Source: JANWYU01 sp964655485
GTDB lineage: Bacteria > Bdellovibrionota > Bdellovibrionia > Bdellovibrionales > Bdellovibrionaceae
DNA: 5,852 nucleotides
Direction: 5' to 3'
Assembly: GCA_964655485.1 (NCBI GenBank)
Contig: CAZZMS010000158.1
Location: 1-5,852 of the forward strand
Below the pieces are notes generated by a model that saw only the letters and a list, made by a program, of their open reading frames with translations, had not been told where the DNA came from and made no database searches. How positions within the stretch are numbered: position 1 is the stretch's first letter; the number at the start of each line of letters is the position of its first letter. Position numbers and translations under genes: made by a program. Shown in pieces: positions 1 through 5,852 of the stretch.

Positions 1-1
1 A

Positions 2-1237
2 TTTTTTATTATCTTTTTTATCCATGACCTGAAAGCCGAAACCCCAAGCAACCAAGGTTCATCCTTACAGACACAGCATAACTCACGAGCTTCTCAGGTT
101 ATTGGTATGAAAGATTTTCCCCCCCTGGTTTTTGAGCAACAAGCTCTTCATGCCGAAGCCGACTTTTGGAATAGTCAAGGCCAGCGCTGGCGAGTGTGGC
201 CCGCTTTATCTTTTGAACTTTATTATAATGAGCGCAGTAACCAAGAGTCCTTCTCCCAAGTTCAGGGTATTACCATCACTCAAACCCTACCCTGGTGGTC
301 TCCCGCCCAAGGATTACGCGAAAAAGCAGACAAACAACGCGAACTTGTGCAACAAAAAATTCGCCAACGTATTTACGAAAAAACTCTAGCCCTGATGGTG
401 GCGCGAGCGCATTATCAAAATAGCCAGAATTACGCAGACTTTCTTGAACGTATGAGTTTCGTATTTAAAGAGTTTGAATCCTCTTTAGCGCGCTTACAGG
501 GCGGCGGTTTTTACAAGACCGGTTGGCTCAAAAAGCTCGCTCTCCTGAAACGCAAATGGCAGCTGGAGCAATGGAAAGCGAAACAAGAATTGTTGAAATG
601 GTCAAACATGGGAGGTCGCACCTTTATTGATGATCAAAGAATGCTTGTGTGGGGTAATCCTCAAAGTCACTGGACCTACTGGGAGAAGGCTTTGCTGCAA
701 CCACGCCCAAGTGAAAGCTATCTGAGAGCTACTGTCCAAAAGGAGCTTGCTTTTATTGAGCATAGATACTCAGGCCTACGCCCTCCGGTGTCTTTGTATT
801 GGAACTACGATCAAGAGCAAGGGGGCGGAAGAGAGATCAACCGGATTTTGGGGGTCCAAATAAATCTGCCATGGGACCAGCTTATGGGCCGATCTCAGCA
901 AGAGGCGGAAAAAGCCTTAAAGATGAGCGAGATTGAATGGAACTTAGAGGAGTGGCAACTTCAGTCTCGGCAAAAGCTTTGGCAAGAGCGGTTAAAAGAG
1001 CTACAAAAAGCCCCACAACTGCCTTCGACCGAGCAAAGCTACCAAGATCTTAGGGATATGTGGAAAAGACTGAAATACAACCAATTAAGCATCGACGAAG
1101 CGATAGATTTTGTAAACCTGTTACTGGATGAACAAGAGCAAGCTTACACCGCCCAAATGCAACTGAGGGAATTTCTCCAAGAGCTATGCATGGACTTTTG
1201 GTGCCCCCTTGAGGAATCTCATGGAAAAATGGATTGA
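2..1237 (+). CDS. TolC/CzcC-family outer-membrane efflux protein, 5'-partial
   Basis: Outer-membrane channel component of a tripartite metal efflux pump. The frame is open from base 2 with no stop before the ATG at 107, and the 35 residues before that ATG look like the end of a signal peptide: a hydrophobic run (FFIIFFI) followed by a plausible cleavage site after DLKA. The ATG at 107 is therefore an internal Met, and the true start lies just outside the window. No lipobox Cys is visible in the part present. The 411 residues seen nearly fill the usual 400-430 of CzcC-type proteins. The family's internal duplication is clear: a first beta segment near residues 65-105 (WPALSFELYYN, then ITITQTLPWW) and a second near 260-310 (PPVSLYWNYD, then LGVQINLPWDQ), each followed by a long Glu/Lys/Gln-rich helix. 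The stop overlaps the next gene by 17 nt, so the two are almost certainly co-transcribed. Family assignment is from recognised patterns; substrate is inferred from the neighbouring pump. Confidence 0.88.
   Translation, partial: FFIIFFIHDLKAETPSNQGSSLQTQHNSRASQVIGMKDFPPLVFEQQALHAEADFWNSQGQRWRVWPALSFELYYNERSNQESFSQVQGITITQTLPWWSPAQGLREKADKQRELVQQKIRQRIYEKTLALMVARAHYQNSQNYADFLERMSFVFKEFESSLARLQGGGFYKTGWLKKLALLKRKWQLEQWKAKQELLKWSNMGGRTFIDDQRMLVWGNPQSHWTYWEKALLQPRPSESYLRATVQKELAFIEHRYSGLRPPVSLYWNYDQEQGGGREINRILGVQINLPWDQLMGRSQQEAEKALKMSEIEWNLEEWQLQSRQKLWQERLKELQKAPQLPSTEQSYQDLRDMWKRLKYNQLSIDEAIDFVNLLLDEQEQAYTAQMQLREFLQELCMDFWCPLEESHGKMD
1211..1214 (+). promoter_or_regulatory. Shine-Dalgarno site of the RND permease gene
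   Basis: GAGG ends six bases before the ATG at 1221. It lies inside the last codons of the outer-membrane factor gene, so translation of the pump is probably coupled to that gene. It decides the start: a TTG at 1209 in the same frame would overlap this site and has no good site of its own. Confidence 0.7.
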
Positions 1238-4200
1238 AGCTTTGGTCAAACAACGCTGGATTAGCTTTGGCTTTCTGTTGGCCTTTGTAAGCTACGGCTT
1301 GTACCTACTCCCCCAAACTCCCATGGATGCTTTACCTGATATCACCGGCAAACATGTGATTATTAATACTTTTACCGGTAACATGGCCCCAGAAAGCGCT
1401 GAACAATTGGTAACATTTCCAATTGAAAATGAGCTTTACGGGCTAACACAAGTTAAAGAGATTCGTTCCTTGACTAAACTGGGCCTATCACAAGTTACTG
1501 TCGTGCTTGAAGATCAGGTGGATCTATCACGCACGCGCGCGGAAGTAAGCCAAAGACTGAGTTCTGTTCGACTTCCTGGGGAATTGAAACCTTTTATTAT
1601 GCCCCCCTTTACCGGCTTGGGTGAGGTGTTGATGTACACGCTCAACACCACCAAAGCCTTTTCCCACGAAAAAGAAAAACTCATGTACCTGCGCGATATT
1701 CAAGTGCAAAAAATCATTCCTCGCCTCAAACGAGTTTCCGGTGTAGCCGATGTGGACACCAATGGTGGGCTTATTCGCGAGCTACACATCAATCTCAAAC
1801 GTGAGTCTTTGGAAAAATGGAACGTGGATCTTTTAGCTCTACAAAATCGCATTCGCACTTTGGGACAAAATATTGGAGCGGGCTACATTGAGCAAGAGGG
1901 TGAAAACATCACTTTGAGTTTTTGGGATCAAAACCTCAGCACAAACCTCTTAAGCCAATTGATTGTAGCCTACGACGGCTGGAAGAAGCCTATTTATCTG
2001 AATCAAGTTGCCGACATACAATTTGACCACCCCGTTCTCACAGGAAGTGCCAGTCAAAATGGAGAAAAAACTTTGCTGGGCACCGTGCTCATGCGCGCAG
2101 GGGAAAATAGCTTAAAAGTAACCCAAGCGGCAAAGCAGGCCCTATTATCTATTGAATTGCCTCAAGATATTCAGATGCAAATCGTATATGATCGCTCTTA
2201 CCTGATTGATGAAAGCACACAGACCATCACCAAAAACCTTATCGAAGGTGCTTTGCTTGTTATGTTGGTTTTATGGCTGGTTCTTGGCGAGGGCCGGAGT
2301 GCCTTGGCAGTGGCCTTAGTGATTCCCATGGCGTTTTTAGGCCTGATCATGGGAATTCATATCACGGGTATCACGGGTAACCTTCTAAGTTTAGGGGCCA
2401 TTGATTTCGGTTTAGTCGTAGACGGGGCCATTGTATTAGTCGAAGGTCTGATGCATGATCGTTCCTCACACTCCTCAGTGCGAGCGCGCTGGAAAAAATT
2501 AGGTCATTTGCTGAAGCCATCCATGGGAGGCCTCCTTATCATTATTCTTGTGTATGTTCCCATCCTGTTTTTACAGGGCACCGAAGGCAAACTTTTTCGC
2601 CCTATGGCCATCACTTTGATTAGTGCTTTGATTACGTCAGCTCTTTTGATTTTTATTTACATGTTACCCACACTGGGCTCGAGTTGGATAGCGACAAGTT
2701 ACCACAAAAAGCGCCTTGTTCTTCGCTATATCGAAAGAGGGGTTAGTCGTTTATATATGAAACTAGCTCACCATTCGTGGAGTCACGTTTTCACCTTAGG
2801 ACTTTGGGTGAGCGTATTGACCGGATTGGGCATGATTTATAAACAGCTTCCCGTAGACTATATTCCTGAATTGAATGAGGGAGATTTGGTGATTGGAATC
2901 GCCCGCCCTAGCGAAATTGCAACACAAGAAGCCATAAGGCAACAAGTGGAGTTGGAAAAAGCCATCCTCCAATTTCCCGAAGTGCAGCTCGTTTTTTCGC
3001 GCCTGGGTACACCTGAGTCCGGAAGTGACCCTATGGGTATTTATTATGCCGACACTTTTGTTATTTTAGATAAAACACAAAAAATAACACCACAGGAACT
3101 GTATAATAAAATTCATACCCAGCTAGCCTCCCGCTTCCCTGATCACGAATGGCAAATGACTCAACCTATTCAGATGCGCTTTAACGAAATTCTTGAGGGC
3201 TCCCGTGCTGATTTGAATCTGCGTATTTTTGGTCCTGAATTGAGGACACTACAAGAACTTGCTCATAGAAGTCTTAAGTTACTCGAAAATCTGCCGGGGA
3301 TTCGAAGTATTGAATTTGATGCCCTAACGGCTTTGCAAAGCTCTCCTAATTTTCGCATCGAACCCCGCATGGATCGTTTAGCTGTATCCGGGGTTTCTTT
3401 GCAAGAACTGAAAGATTATTTTTCTCTCTATTACGCCGGAGAGGTGCTCAGTGAAATTCCTTGGGGTAACCAATTGGTTCCTGTGGTGCTACATCTTCAT
3501 GAAAAAGAACGCCACTCCATAGATTCCCTCATGCAAGCTCCCGTAAGAAACACCTATGCACAAAGTTTTCGCTTTGGAGATTTAGCCGTAGTCAAAAAGG
3601 AAAACCAAATTAGCCCCATTGCCCGTTGGTATGGCCAAAGATACTCCGCTTTAGCTATTGAACTCAGTGGAGACCATGATGTGCAAAATCTTGTTCATCA
3701 AGCCCAAAACATATTAAAGGAACAGCTGAACCTTCCCAAGGCTTACCTTCTTGAGTGGACGGGACAGTATCAAAATATCCAAAAAGCTAAGCGTCAGTTA
3801 TTTATCATTATTCCCCTAACCATACTGGCTTTGGTGGCCATTTTATGGATCACTTATCGCTCGTGGTTACCGGTGTGGTTTAGCTTCAGCGCCGTGCCCC
3901 TCACCTTATTGGGTGGAGGGCTCATGCTATGGATGCGCCAGATGAGTCTCAGTGTACCCGCGATTATCGGCCTCATTGCAGCATCAGGCGTAGCGATTAT
4001 GAACACGATGGTGTTTATGAGCACCCTCCAGCATGAATCCACTCGCGCCCAAACGGCGCAACCCACTCGGCTGGCGCGTAAAGTTTTACGCTCCCGATTG
4101 CAGGCCGTGCTCACAACGGCAAGTGTGGCGATTTTTGGTTTTTTACCCATGTTTTTCAACAGCGGGCCGGGCAGCGAAATTCAACGCCCTATTGCCTCGG

Positions 4201-4298
4201 TCGTAATAGGGGGCTTAAGTTTGGCCCTTGTCTCCACCTTGCTTTTGTTACCATTGACTTGGTCGGTATTCATGGGGTTTTTTAGGAAAAACCTATAA
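1221..4298 (+). CDS. CzcA-type heavy-metal efflux RND permease
   Basis: Inner-membrane proton-driven pump of the HME-RND family, the motor of a CzcCBA-like exporter. It has 1025 residues from the ATG at 1221; family members run about 1020-1065. Twelve membrane segments are visible: one near residues 14-31, five between about 341 and 485, one near 523-540, and five between about 860 and 1020, with two large periplasmic porter regions between. Segment 4 reads AIDFGLVVDGAIVLVEG, keeping D395, D401 and E408, which line up with the essential D402, D408 and E415 of Cupriavidus CzcA. Other family signatures are MDALPDIT near the N-terminus, FTGLGEV, PELNEGDL (about 549-556), FSRLGTPESGSDPM, TQPIQMRFNEILEG (about 647-660) and GSEIQRPIASVVIGG. 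The segment 4 motif and the QMRFNE motif resemble Co/Zn/Cd/Ni pumps more than CusA copper/silver pumps; the exact metal cannot be read from sequence. One departure is VEG where VEN is usual. It overlaps the upstream gene by 17 nt. No adaptor gene lies between, and none follows within the window. Confidence 0.95.
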   Translation: MEKWIEALVKQRWISFGFLLAFVSYGLYLLPQTPMDALPDITGKHVIINTFTGNMAPESAEQLVTFPIENELYGLTQVKEIRSLTKLGLSQVTVVLEDQVDLSRTRAEVSQRLSSVRLPGELKPFIMPPFTGLGEVLMYTLNTTKAFSHEKEKLMYLRDIQVQKIIPRLKRVSGVADVDTNGGLIRELHINLKRESLEKWNVDLLALQNRIRTLGQNIGAGYIEQEGENITLSFWDQNLSTNLLSQLIVAYDGWKKPIYLNQVADIQFDHPVLTGSASQNGEKTLLGTVLMRAGENSLKVTQAAKQALLSIELPQDIQMQIVYDRSYLIDESTQTITKNLIEGALLVMLVLWLVLGEGRSALAVALVIPMAFLGLIMGIHITGITGNLLSLGAIDFGLVVDGAIVLVEGLMHDRSSHSSVRARWKKLGHLLKPSMGGLLIIILVYVPILFLQGTEGKLFRPMAITLISALITSALLIFIYMLPTLGSSWIATSYHKKRLVLRYIERGVSRLYMKLAHHSWSHVFTLGLWVSVLTGLGMIYKQLPVDYIPELNEGDLVIGIARPSEIATQEAIRQQVELEKAILQFPEVQLVFSRLGTPESGSDPMGIYYADTFVILDKTQKITPQELYNKIHTQLASRFPDHEWQMTQPIQMRFNEILEGSRADLNLRIFGPELRTLQELAHRSLKLLENLPGIRSIEFDALTALQSSPNFRIEPRMDRLAVSGVSLQELKDYFSLYYAGEVLSEIPWGNQLVPVVLHLHEKERHSIDSLMQAPVRNTYAQSFRFGDLAVVKKENQISPIARWYGQRYSALAIELSGDHDVQNLVHQAQNILKEQLNLPKAYLLEWTGQYQNIQKAKRQLFIIIPLTILALVAILWITYRSWLPVWFSFSAVPLTLLGGGLMLWMRQMSLSVPAIIGLIAASGVAIMNTMVFMSTLQHESTRAQTAQPTRLARKVLRSRLQAVLTTASVAIFGFLPMFFNSGPGSEIQRPIASVVIGGLSLALVSTLLLLPLTWSVFMGFFRKNL

Positions 4299-4368
4299 TG
4301 TGGCCCTCAAGATAAATCTTGCCCTTGATATATCTCCGCCTCTCGAGACTACACTGATTTTTTCCTTT

Positions 4369-4390
4369 CGCCCCGAAGGGCGCCTTCCTT
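4369..4390 (+). terminator. Possible weak terminator after the efflux operon
   Basis: A GC-only 5-bp stem CGCCC/GGGCG with a CGAA loop lies 70 nt after the pump stop codon. It is followed by the pyrimidine-rich CCTTCCTT rather than a true T run, so an intrinsic terminator is only a guess. Read on the other strand the loop is TTCG closed by a C-G pair, an unusually stable tetraloop, but no T tract follows on that side either. Confidence 0.3.
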
Positions 4391-4446
4391 AACTTTAGAC
4401 TACCAAGAGTGTTCTCCCTTGGCCACGCATAGCGTATTTCAGGCTC

Positions 4447-4502
4447 AAAAAAAGAAAAGCTTTTTTAGAAAGTTATTTACAGCCTCTAAAGGGGCTAATA
4501 AG
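4447..4502 (+). promoter_or_regulatory. Possible promoter for yqeY
   Basis: TTTACA at 4476-4481 matches five of six bases of a sigma-70 -35 box and is preceded by A and T tracts (4447-4466) that could act as an UP element. The best -10 nearby is AATAAG at 4497-4502, four of six bases, at a short 15-nt spacing. The dyad AGCCTC/GGGGCT overlaps the last base of the -35 box and fills the spacer, so a regulator could bind there. The -10 is poor, so confidence is low. Confidence 0.25.
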
Positions 4503-4561
4503 TTGAATAGACCTAAATTACATCTCCTACGCTCCAGCGGGGATAAATGCGTAATAAAAAC

Positions 4562-4568
4562 GGGGAGG
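4562..4568 (+). promoter_or_regulatory. Shine-Dalgarno site deciding the yqeY start
   Basis: GGGGAGG ends five bases before the ATG at 4574. It is far stronger than anything before the in-frame ATG at 4547, and it lies inside the nine codons that the earlier start would add. Confidence 0.8.
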
Positions 4569-4573
4569 TTGCT

Positions 4574-5023
4574 ATGTCATTGAAAGAGCAAATCACTAAC
4601 CAAATGAAAGAAGCTATGAAAGCCAAAGATCAAGTCCGCCTAGATACCTTACGCTTTCTGCAATCTGCAGTAAAAAATCGAGAAATTGAACTACGTCCTA
4701 ATCCTATCACGGAAGAGGAAATTTTAGGAGTAATCAAAAAGCTTGTTAAACAGCGCAAAGAATCCATCGAGCAATATCAGCAGGGTGGTCGAGCGGATCT
4801 TGTCGCTAAAGAGCAAGCCGAATTAAAAATTCTCGAAGAATTTCTACCCCAAAGTCTTAGCCCGGAACAAACGGAAGCCTTGGTTGCGTCGGTCATTCAA
4901 GAGCTTCAAGCAAGCTCTATGAAAGATATGGGTCTCGTGATTAAAACGGTGATCGCTCGTGCTAATGGAGCGGCTGACAACAAACTTGTTAGTGAACTCG
5001 TTAAAAAAAAGTTAGGTGGCTAA
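4574..5023 (+). CDS. yqeY: Free-standing GatB/YqeY-domain protein
   Basis: Cytoplasmic protein of 149 residues, the normal length for the family. The N-terminal helical part opens MSLKEQI and continues MKAKDQVRLDTLRFLQSA and KNREIE. The middle has TEEEILGVIKKLVKQRKESIEQY and GRADLVAKEQAE. The C-terminal part has LEEFLPQSLSPEQ, SSMKDMGLVIK and GAADNKLVSELVKKKL, all typical of YqeY. The domain is homologous to the tRNA-binding C-terminal region of the amidotransferase subunit GatB and to an appendage on some glutaminyl-tRNA synthetases; the job of the free-standing form is unsettled, with tRNA or amidation-related roles suspected. The ATG at 4574 is chosen over the in-frame ATG at 4547 because of its strong Shine-Dalgarno site and because family members begin at MSLK. 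In many bacteria yqeY sits beside rpsU and dnaG; neither is seen here. The stop codon lies in a small hairpin, GTTAG/CTAAC (5011-5024), flanked on both sides by runs of eight A. Confidence 0.95.
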   Translation: MSLKEQITNQMKEAMKAKDQVRLDTLRFLQSAVKNREIELRPNPITEEEILGVIKKLVKQRKESIEQYQQGGRADLVAKEQAELKILEEFLPQSLSPEQTEALVASVIQELQASSMKDMGLVIKTVIARANGAADNKLVSELVKKKLGG

Positions 5024-5187
5024 CACAAAAAAAATTAAGTCCGCGGTGGCCATTGAATTTGAGCTGTGGACGGAGAAGGTGGCCGGAGGATAAATAAAGA
5101 GCACGCACTCCAGGGTCTCTGGCATCTCCTCCGCATTCCATTGTTAAAATTTAGAAGCCACTAAACTTTTAATAATGATTATACCAG

Positions 5188-5212
5188 GGTCTCAATGTAT
5201 CTTTCTGAGACC
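5188..5212 (+). promoter_or_regulatory. Perfect dyad GGTCTCA / TGAGACC
   Basis: A perfect 7-bp inverted repeat with an 11-nt centre, 100 nt before the first possible start of the FecR-domain gene. Centre-to-centre distance of the two arms is 18 nt, compatible with a dimeric regulator, or it may form an RNA hairpin in the leader. No T tract follows, so it is not a typical terminator. Confidence 0.4.
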
Positions 5213-5235
5213 AAACTGGACTTTCGTTAAAGCGC

Positions 5236-5257
5236 AGAAAAAAGCTTAAGTTTTTCT
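5236..5257 (+). repeat. A/T-rich inverted repeat before the FecR-domain gene
   Basis: AGAAAAA (5236-5242) is complementary to TTTTTCT (5251-5257) around an 8-nt centre. A weak stem as RNA. The T run belongs to the stem itself and the next bases are ACCTGG, so it does not look like an intrinsic terminator. It could be part of a promoter or operator. Confidence 0.3.
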
Positions 5258-5301
5258 ACCTGGTCTCCGAAGTAAACATTAAGAAACTAGAGATTTTAGC
5301 C

Positions 5302-5308
5302 AAGGAGG
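5302..5308 (+). promoter_or_regulatory. Shine-Dalgarno site for the upstream FecR-gene start
   Basis: AAGGAGG, a full seven-base match to the anti-Shine-Dalgarno sequence, ends four bases before the ATG at 5313. The spacing is slightly tight but usable. Confidence 0.65.
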
Positions 5309-5312
5309 CCGT

Positions 5313-5852
5313 ATGTTACCACAAGCAAGCAAAAACAATCGGGCACGCTCAGTAGAGCCACATCACGCCAAAATGTTCCCTTTGAGGGAATCGCGCCCTG
5401 ACTATGGCATTAATCCTTCTCAACAGGAGGGAATGAAGATGTCTCCTTGGGGATTTATCATCGTTCTAGCTTTCGGATTCATTCTCACTAGCATGGAACA
5501 GGCCTGGGCGAAGGTGGAAGGGATCTTCATGATTGTCAAGGGAGAAGTGAAAGTGATAAGTCCCGACCAAAAATCTGAATTCGCCCGGGTGGGGATGAAA
5601 GTTACCGAAGGATACTCGATTGTCACCGGCGTTGATGGTCGGGCGAAAATTGTGATGAGTGATAAAAACATTCTGAACATTAATCCAGAAACCCAACTAA
5701 AAATTGAAACGTATAAAAACGAAGGCGGAAATAAAAAAGTGGAGCTTTCTTTACCCGAAGGTTCCGTGCGAGCGATGGTTAATCAAAAATACGATGACAA
5801 CAAAAACACCTTTCGCGTGAAAACTCCGACCGCTGTGGCCGGAGTCCGAGGA
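5313..5852 (+). CDS. FecR-domain exported or membrane-anchored protein, 3'-partial
   Basis: The frame is open for 180 codons to the window edge, so the C-terminus is missing. The hydrophobic stretch FIIVLAFGFILTS is followed by EQAWA, a good signal peptidase I site before KVEG. The following mature part matches the FecR domain: a GEVKVIS strand, then GMKVTEGYSIVTGVDGRA, KIVMSD, LNINPETQLKIE, the LPEGSVRAMV turn, and the hallmark TPTAVAGVRG at the very end, cut just before the expected Thr. FecR domains are periplasmic beta-rich modules, known as sensors in FecIR signalling and also in stand-alone surface proteins. No FecI-type sigma gene is visible in the window. Two starts are supported. The ATG at 5313 has AAGGAGG and adds a polar 42-residue N-terminal tail; the ATG at 5439 has AGGAGG and gives a 24-residue signal peptide. 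I give the outer boundary, but the signal peptide favours 5439 almost equally. The tail is too short for a usual anti-sigma domain of about 80 residues. Domain call is firm; function is not. Confidence 0.85.
   Translation, partial: MLPQASKNNRARSVEPHHAKMFPLRESRPDYGINPSQQEGMKMSPWGFIIVLAFGFILTSMEQAWAKVEGIFMIVKGEVKVISPDQKSEFARVGMKVTEGYSIVTGVDGRAKIVMSDKNILNINPETQLKIETYKNEGGNKKVELSLPEGSVRAMVNQKYDDNKNTFRVKTPTAVAGVRG
5425..5430 (+). promoter_or_regulatory. Internal Shine-Dalgarno site for a downstream FecR-gene start
   Basis: AGGAGG ends eight bases before the in-frame ATG at 5439, an ideal distance, and two bases before the ATG at 5433, which is too close. Starting at 5439 gives a textbook signal peptide. 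Confidence 0.55.

Larger units (their letters stand above)
4299..4573 (+). other. Non-coding region with several short inverted repeats
   Basis: No credible gene is seen on either strand. Five short dyads follow one another: CAAGA/TCTTG (4308-4321), CGCCC/GGGCG (4369-4382), CCAAGAG/CTC-TTGG with a two-base bulge (4403-4422), ACGC/GCGT (4425-4435) and AGCCTC/GGGGCT (4481-4496, one G-U pair as RNA). An A/T-tract stretch, seven A's then AAAGCTTTTTT-like sequence, lies at 4447-4466. This region should hold the end of the pump transcript and the promoter and leader of the yqeY gene, but none of these is clear-cut. An in-frame ATG at 4547 lies in this stretch and is discussed with yqeY. Confidence 0.5.
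5110..5267 (+). repeat. Three GGTCTC motifs at exact 74-nt intervals
   Basis: GGTCTC occurs at 5114-5119, 5188-5193 and 5262-5267, each 74 nt from the last. The first two are part of a longer direct repeat, CCAGGGTCTC (5110-5119 and 5184-5193); the third is CTGGTCTC. The sequence between the motifs is not similar, so this is a set of spaced motifs and not a 74-nt tandem repeat. Confidence 0.45.
5024..5312 (+). other. Non-coding region between yqeY and the FecR-domain gene
   Basis: No gene of convincing length is seen. Right after yqeY comes a stem, GTCCGCGGT with GCTGTGGAC (5039-5047 and 5063-5071), 9 bp as RNA with three G-U pairs. GGTGGCC is repeated directly at 5045-5051 and 5078-5084. 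A second stem pairs CGGAGGA (5084-5090) with TCCTCCG (5127-5133) and encloses a small CCAG/CTGG hairpin (5110-5122). An AT-rich patch at 5141-5183 contains AATAAT (5171-5176), a fair -10 hexamer, but no -35 box at a good distance. No T-run terminator follows yqeY, so read-through into the next gene is possible. Confidence 0.5.

Noticed and set aside
132..389. 85-codon plus-strand frame inside the outer-membrane factor gene
   Set aside because: It lies wholly within a well-recognised gene in another frame and its translation resembles no protein family.
1209..1220. TTG at 1209 as start of the RND permease
   Set aside because: It overlaps the GAGG ribosome site that serves the ATG at 1221, has no good site of its own, and adds only four residues ahead of a typical family N-terminus.
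3854..4159. 101-codon minus-strand frame opposite the pump gene
   Set aside because: It is antisense to conserved membrane segments of the RND permease and looks like a chance frame; other minus-strand frames at 1050-1253 and 1527-1709 were dropped for the same reason.
4547..4573. ATG at 4547 as start of yqeY
   Set aside because: Its ribosome site is weak, the strong GGGGAGG lies inside the added codons, and the family begins at the MSLK encoded from 4574.
5175..5249. 24-codon frame from the ATG at 5175
   Set aside because: No ribosome binding site precedes it and the peptide has no recognisable features.
5110..5267. Tandem repeat or CRISPR-like array with a 74-nt period
   Set aside because: Only 6-10 bases recur at each position and the intervening sequence is not repeated; there are just three units and no cas genes.
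5420..5696. Two overlapping minus-strand frames near the right end
   Set aside because: They are opposite the FecR-domain coding sequence, overlap each other, and show no recognisable domain.
1..5852. tRNA, rRNA, insertion sequence or phage elements
   Set aside because: No cloverleaf, transposase, terminal inverted repeats with target duplication, or integrase was seen; the coding regions look like ordinary chromosomal genes.

Overview
The window is a compact, mostly plus-strand stretch of a Gram-negative bacterial chromosome. It has an outer-membrane efflux protein, an inner-membrane RND pump and an exported FecR-domain protein, all of which need a periplasm. GC content looks moderate (my estimate is mid-40s percent) and Shine-Dalgarno sites are strong. 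The FecR protein without a visible sigma-factor partner would suit the Bdellovibrionota or a related deltaproteobacterial lineage, but that taxonomic guess is weak and rests on no marker gene.

Positions 2-4298 carry the 3' part of a heavy-metal efflux operon. A TolC/CzcC-type outer-membrane factor enters from beyond the left edge with its reading frame already open. It overlaps by 17 nt the start of a complete 1025-residue RND permease of the CzcA (HME) type, which has the three acidic residues of transmembrane segment 4 expected of divalent-cation exporters. No periplasmic adaptor (CzcB/CusB type) lies between them. It is either upstream of the window or elsewhere. Together the two proteins would form the outer and inner ends of a tripartite pump moving metal ions out through the envelope.

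Positions 4299-4573 are non-coding, rich in short inverted repeats, and hold a weak possible terminator and a weak possible promoter. Positions 4574-5023 encode a complete free-standing GatB/YqeY-domain protein (149 residues). Positions 5024-5312 are a second non-coding stretch with several dyads and three GGTCTC motifs spaced exactly 74 nt apart.

Positions 5313-5852 open a FecR-domain protein that runs off the right edge. It has two well-supported alternative starts, one giving a cytoplasmic tail before the membrane segment and one giving a plain signal peptide.

Nothing here is clearly a new system. The most useful second looks are the adaptor-less pump gene pair, the double start of the FecR gene and the spaced motifs upstream of it.
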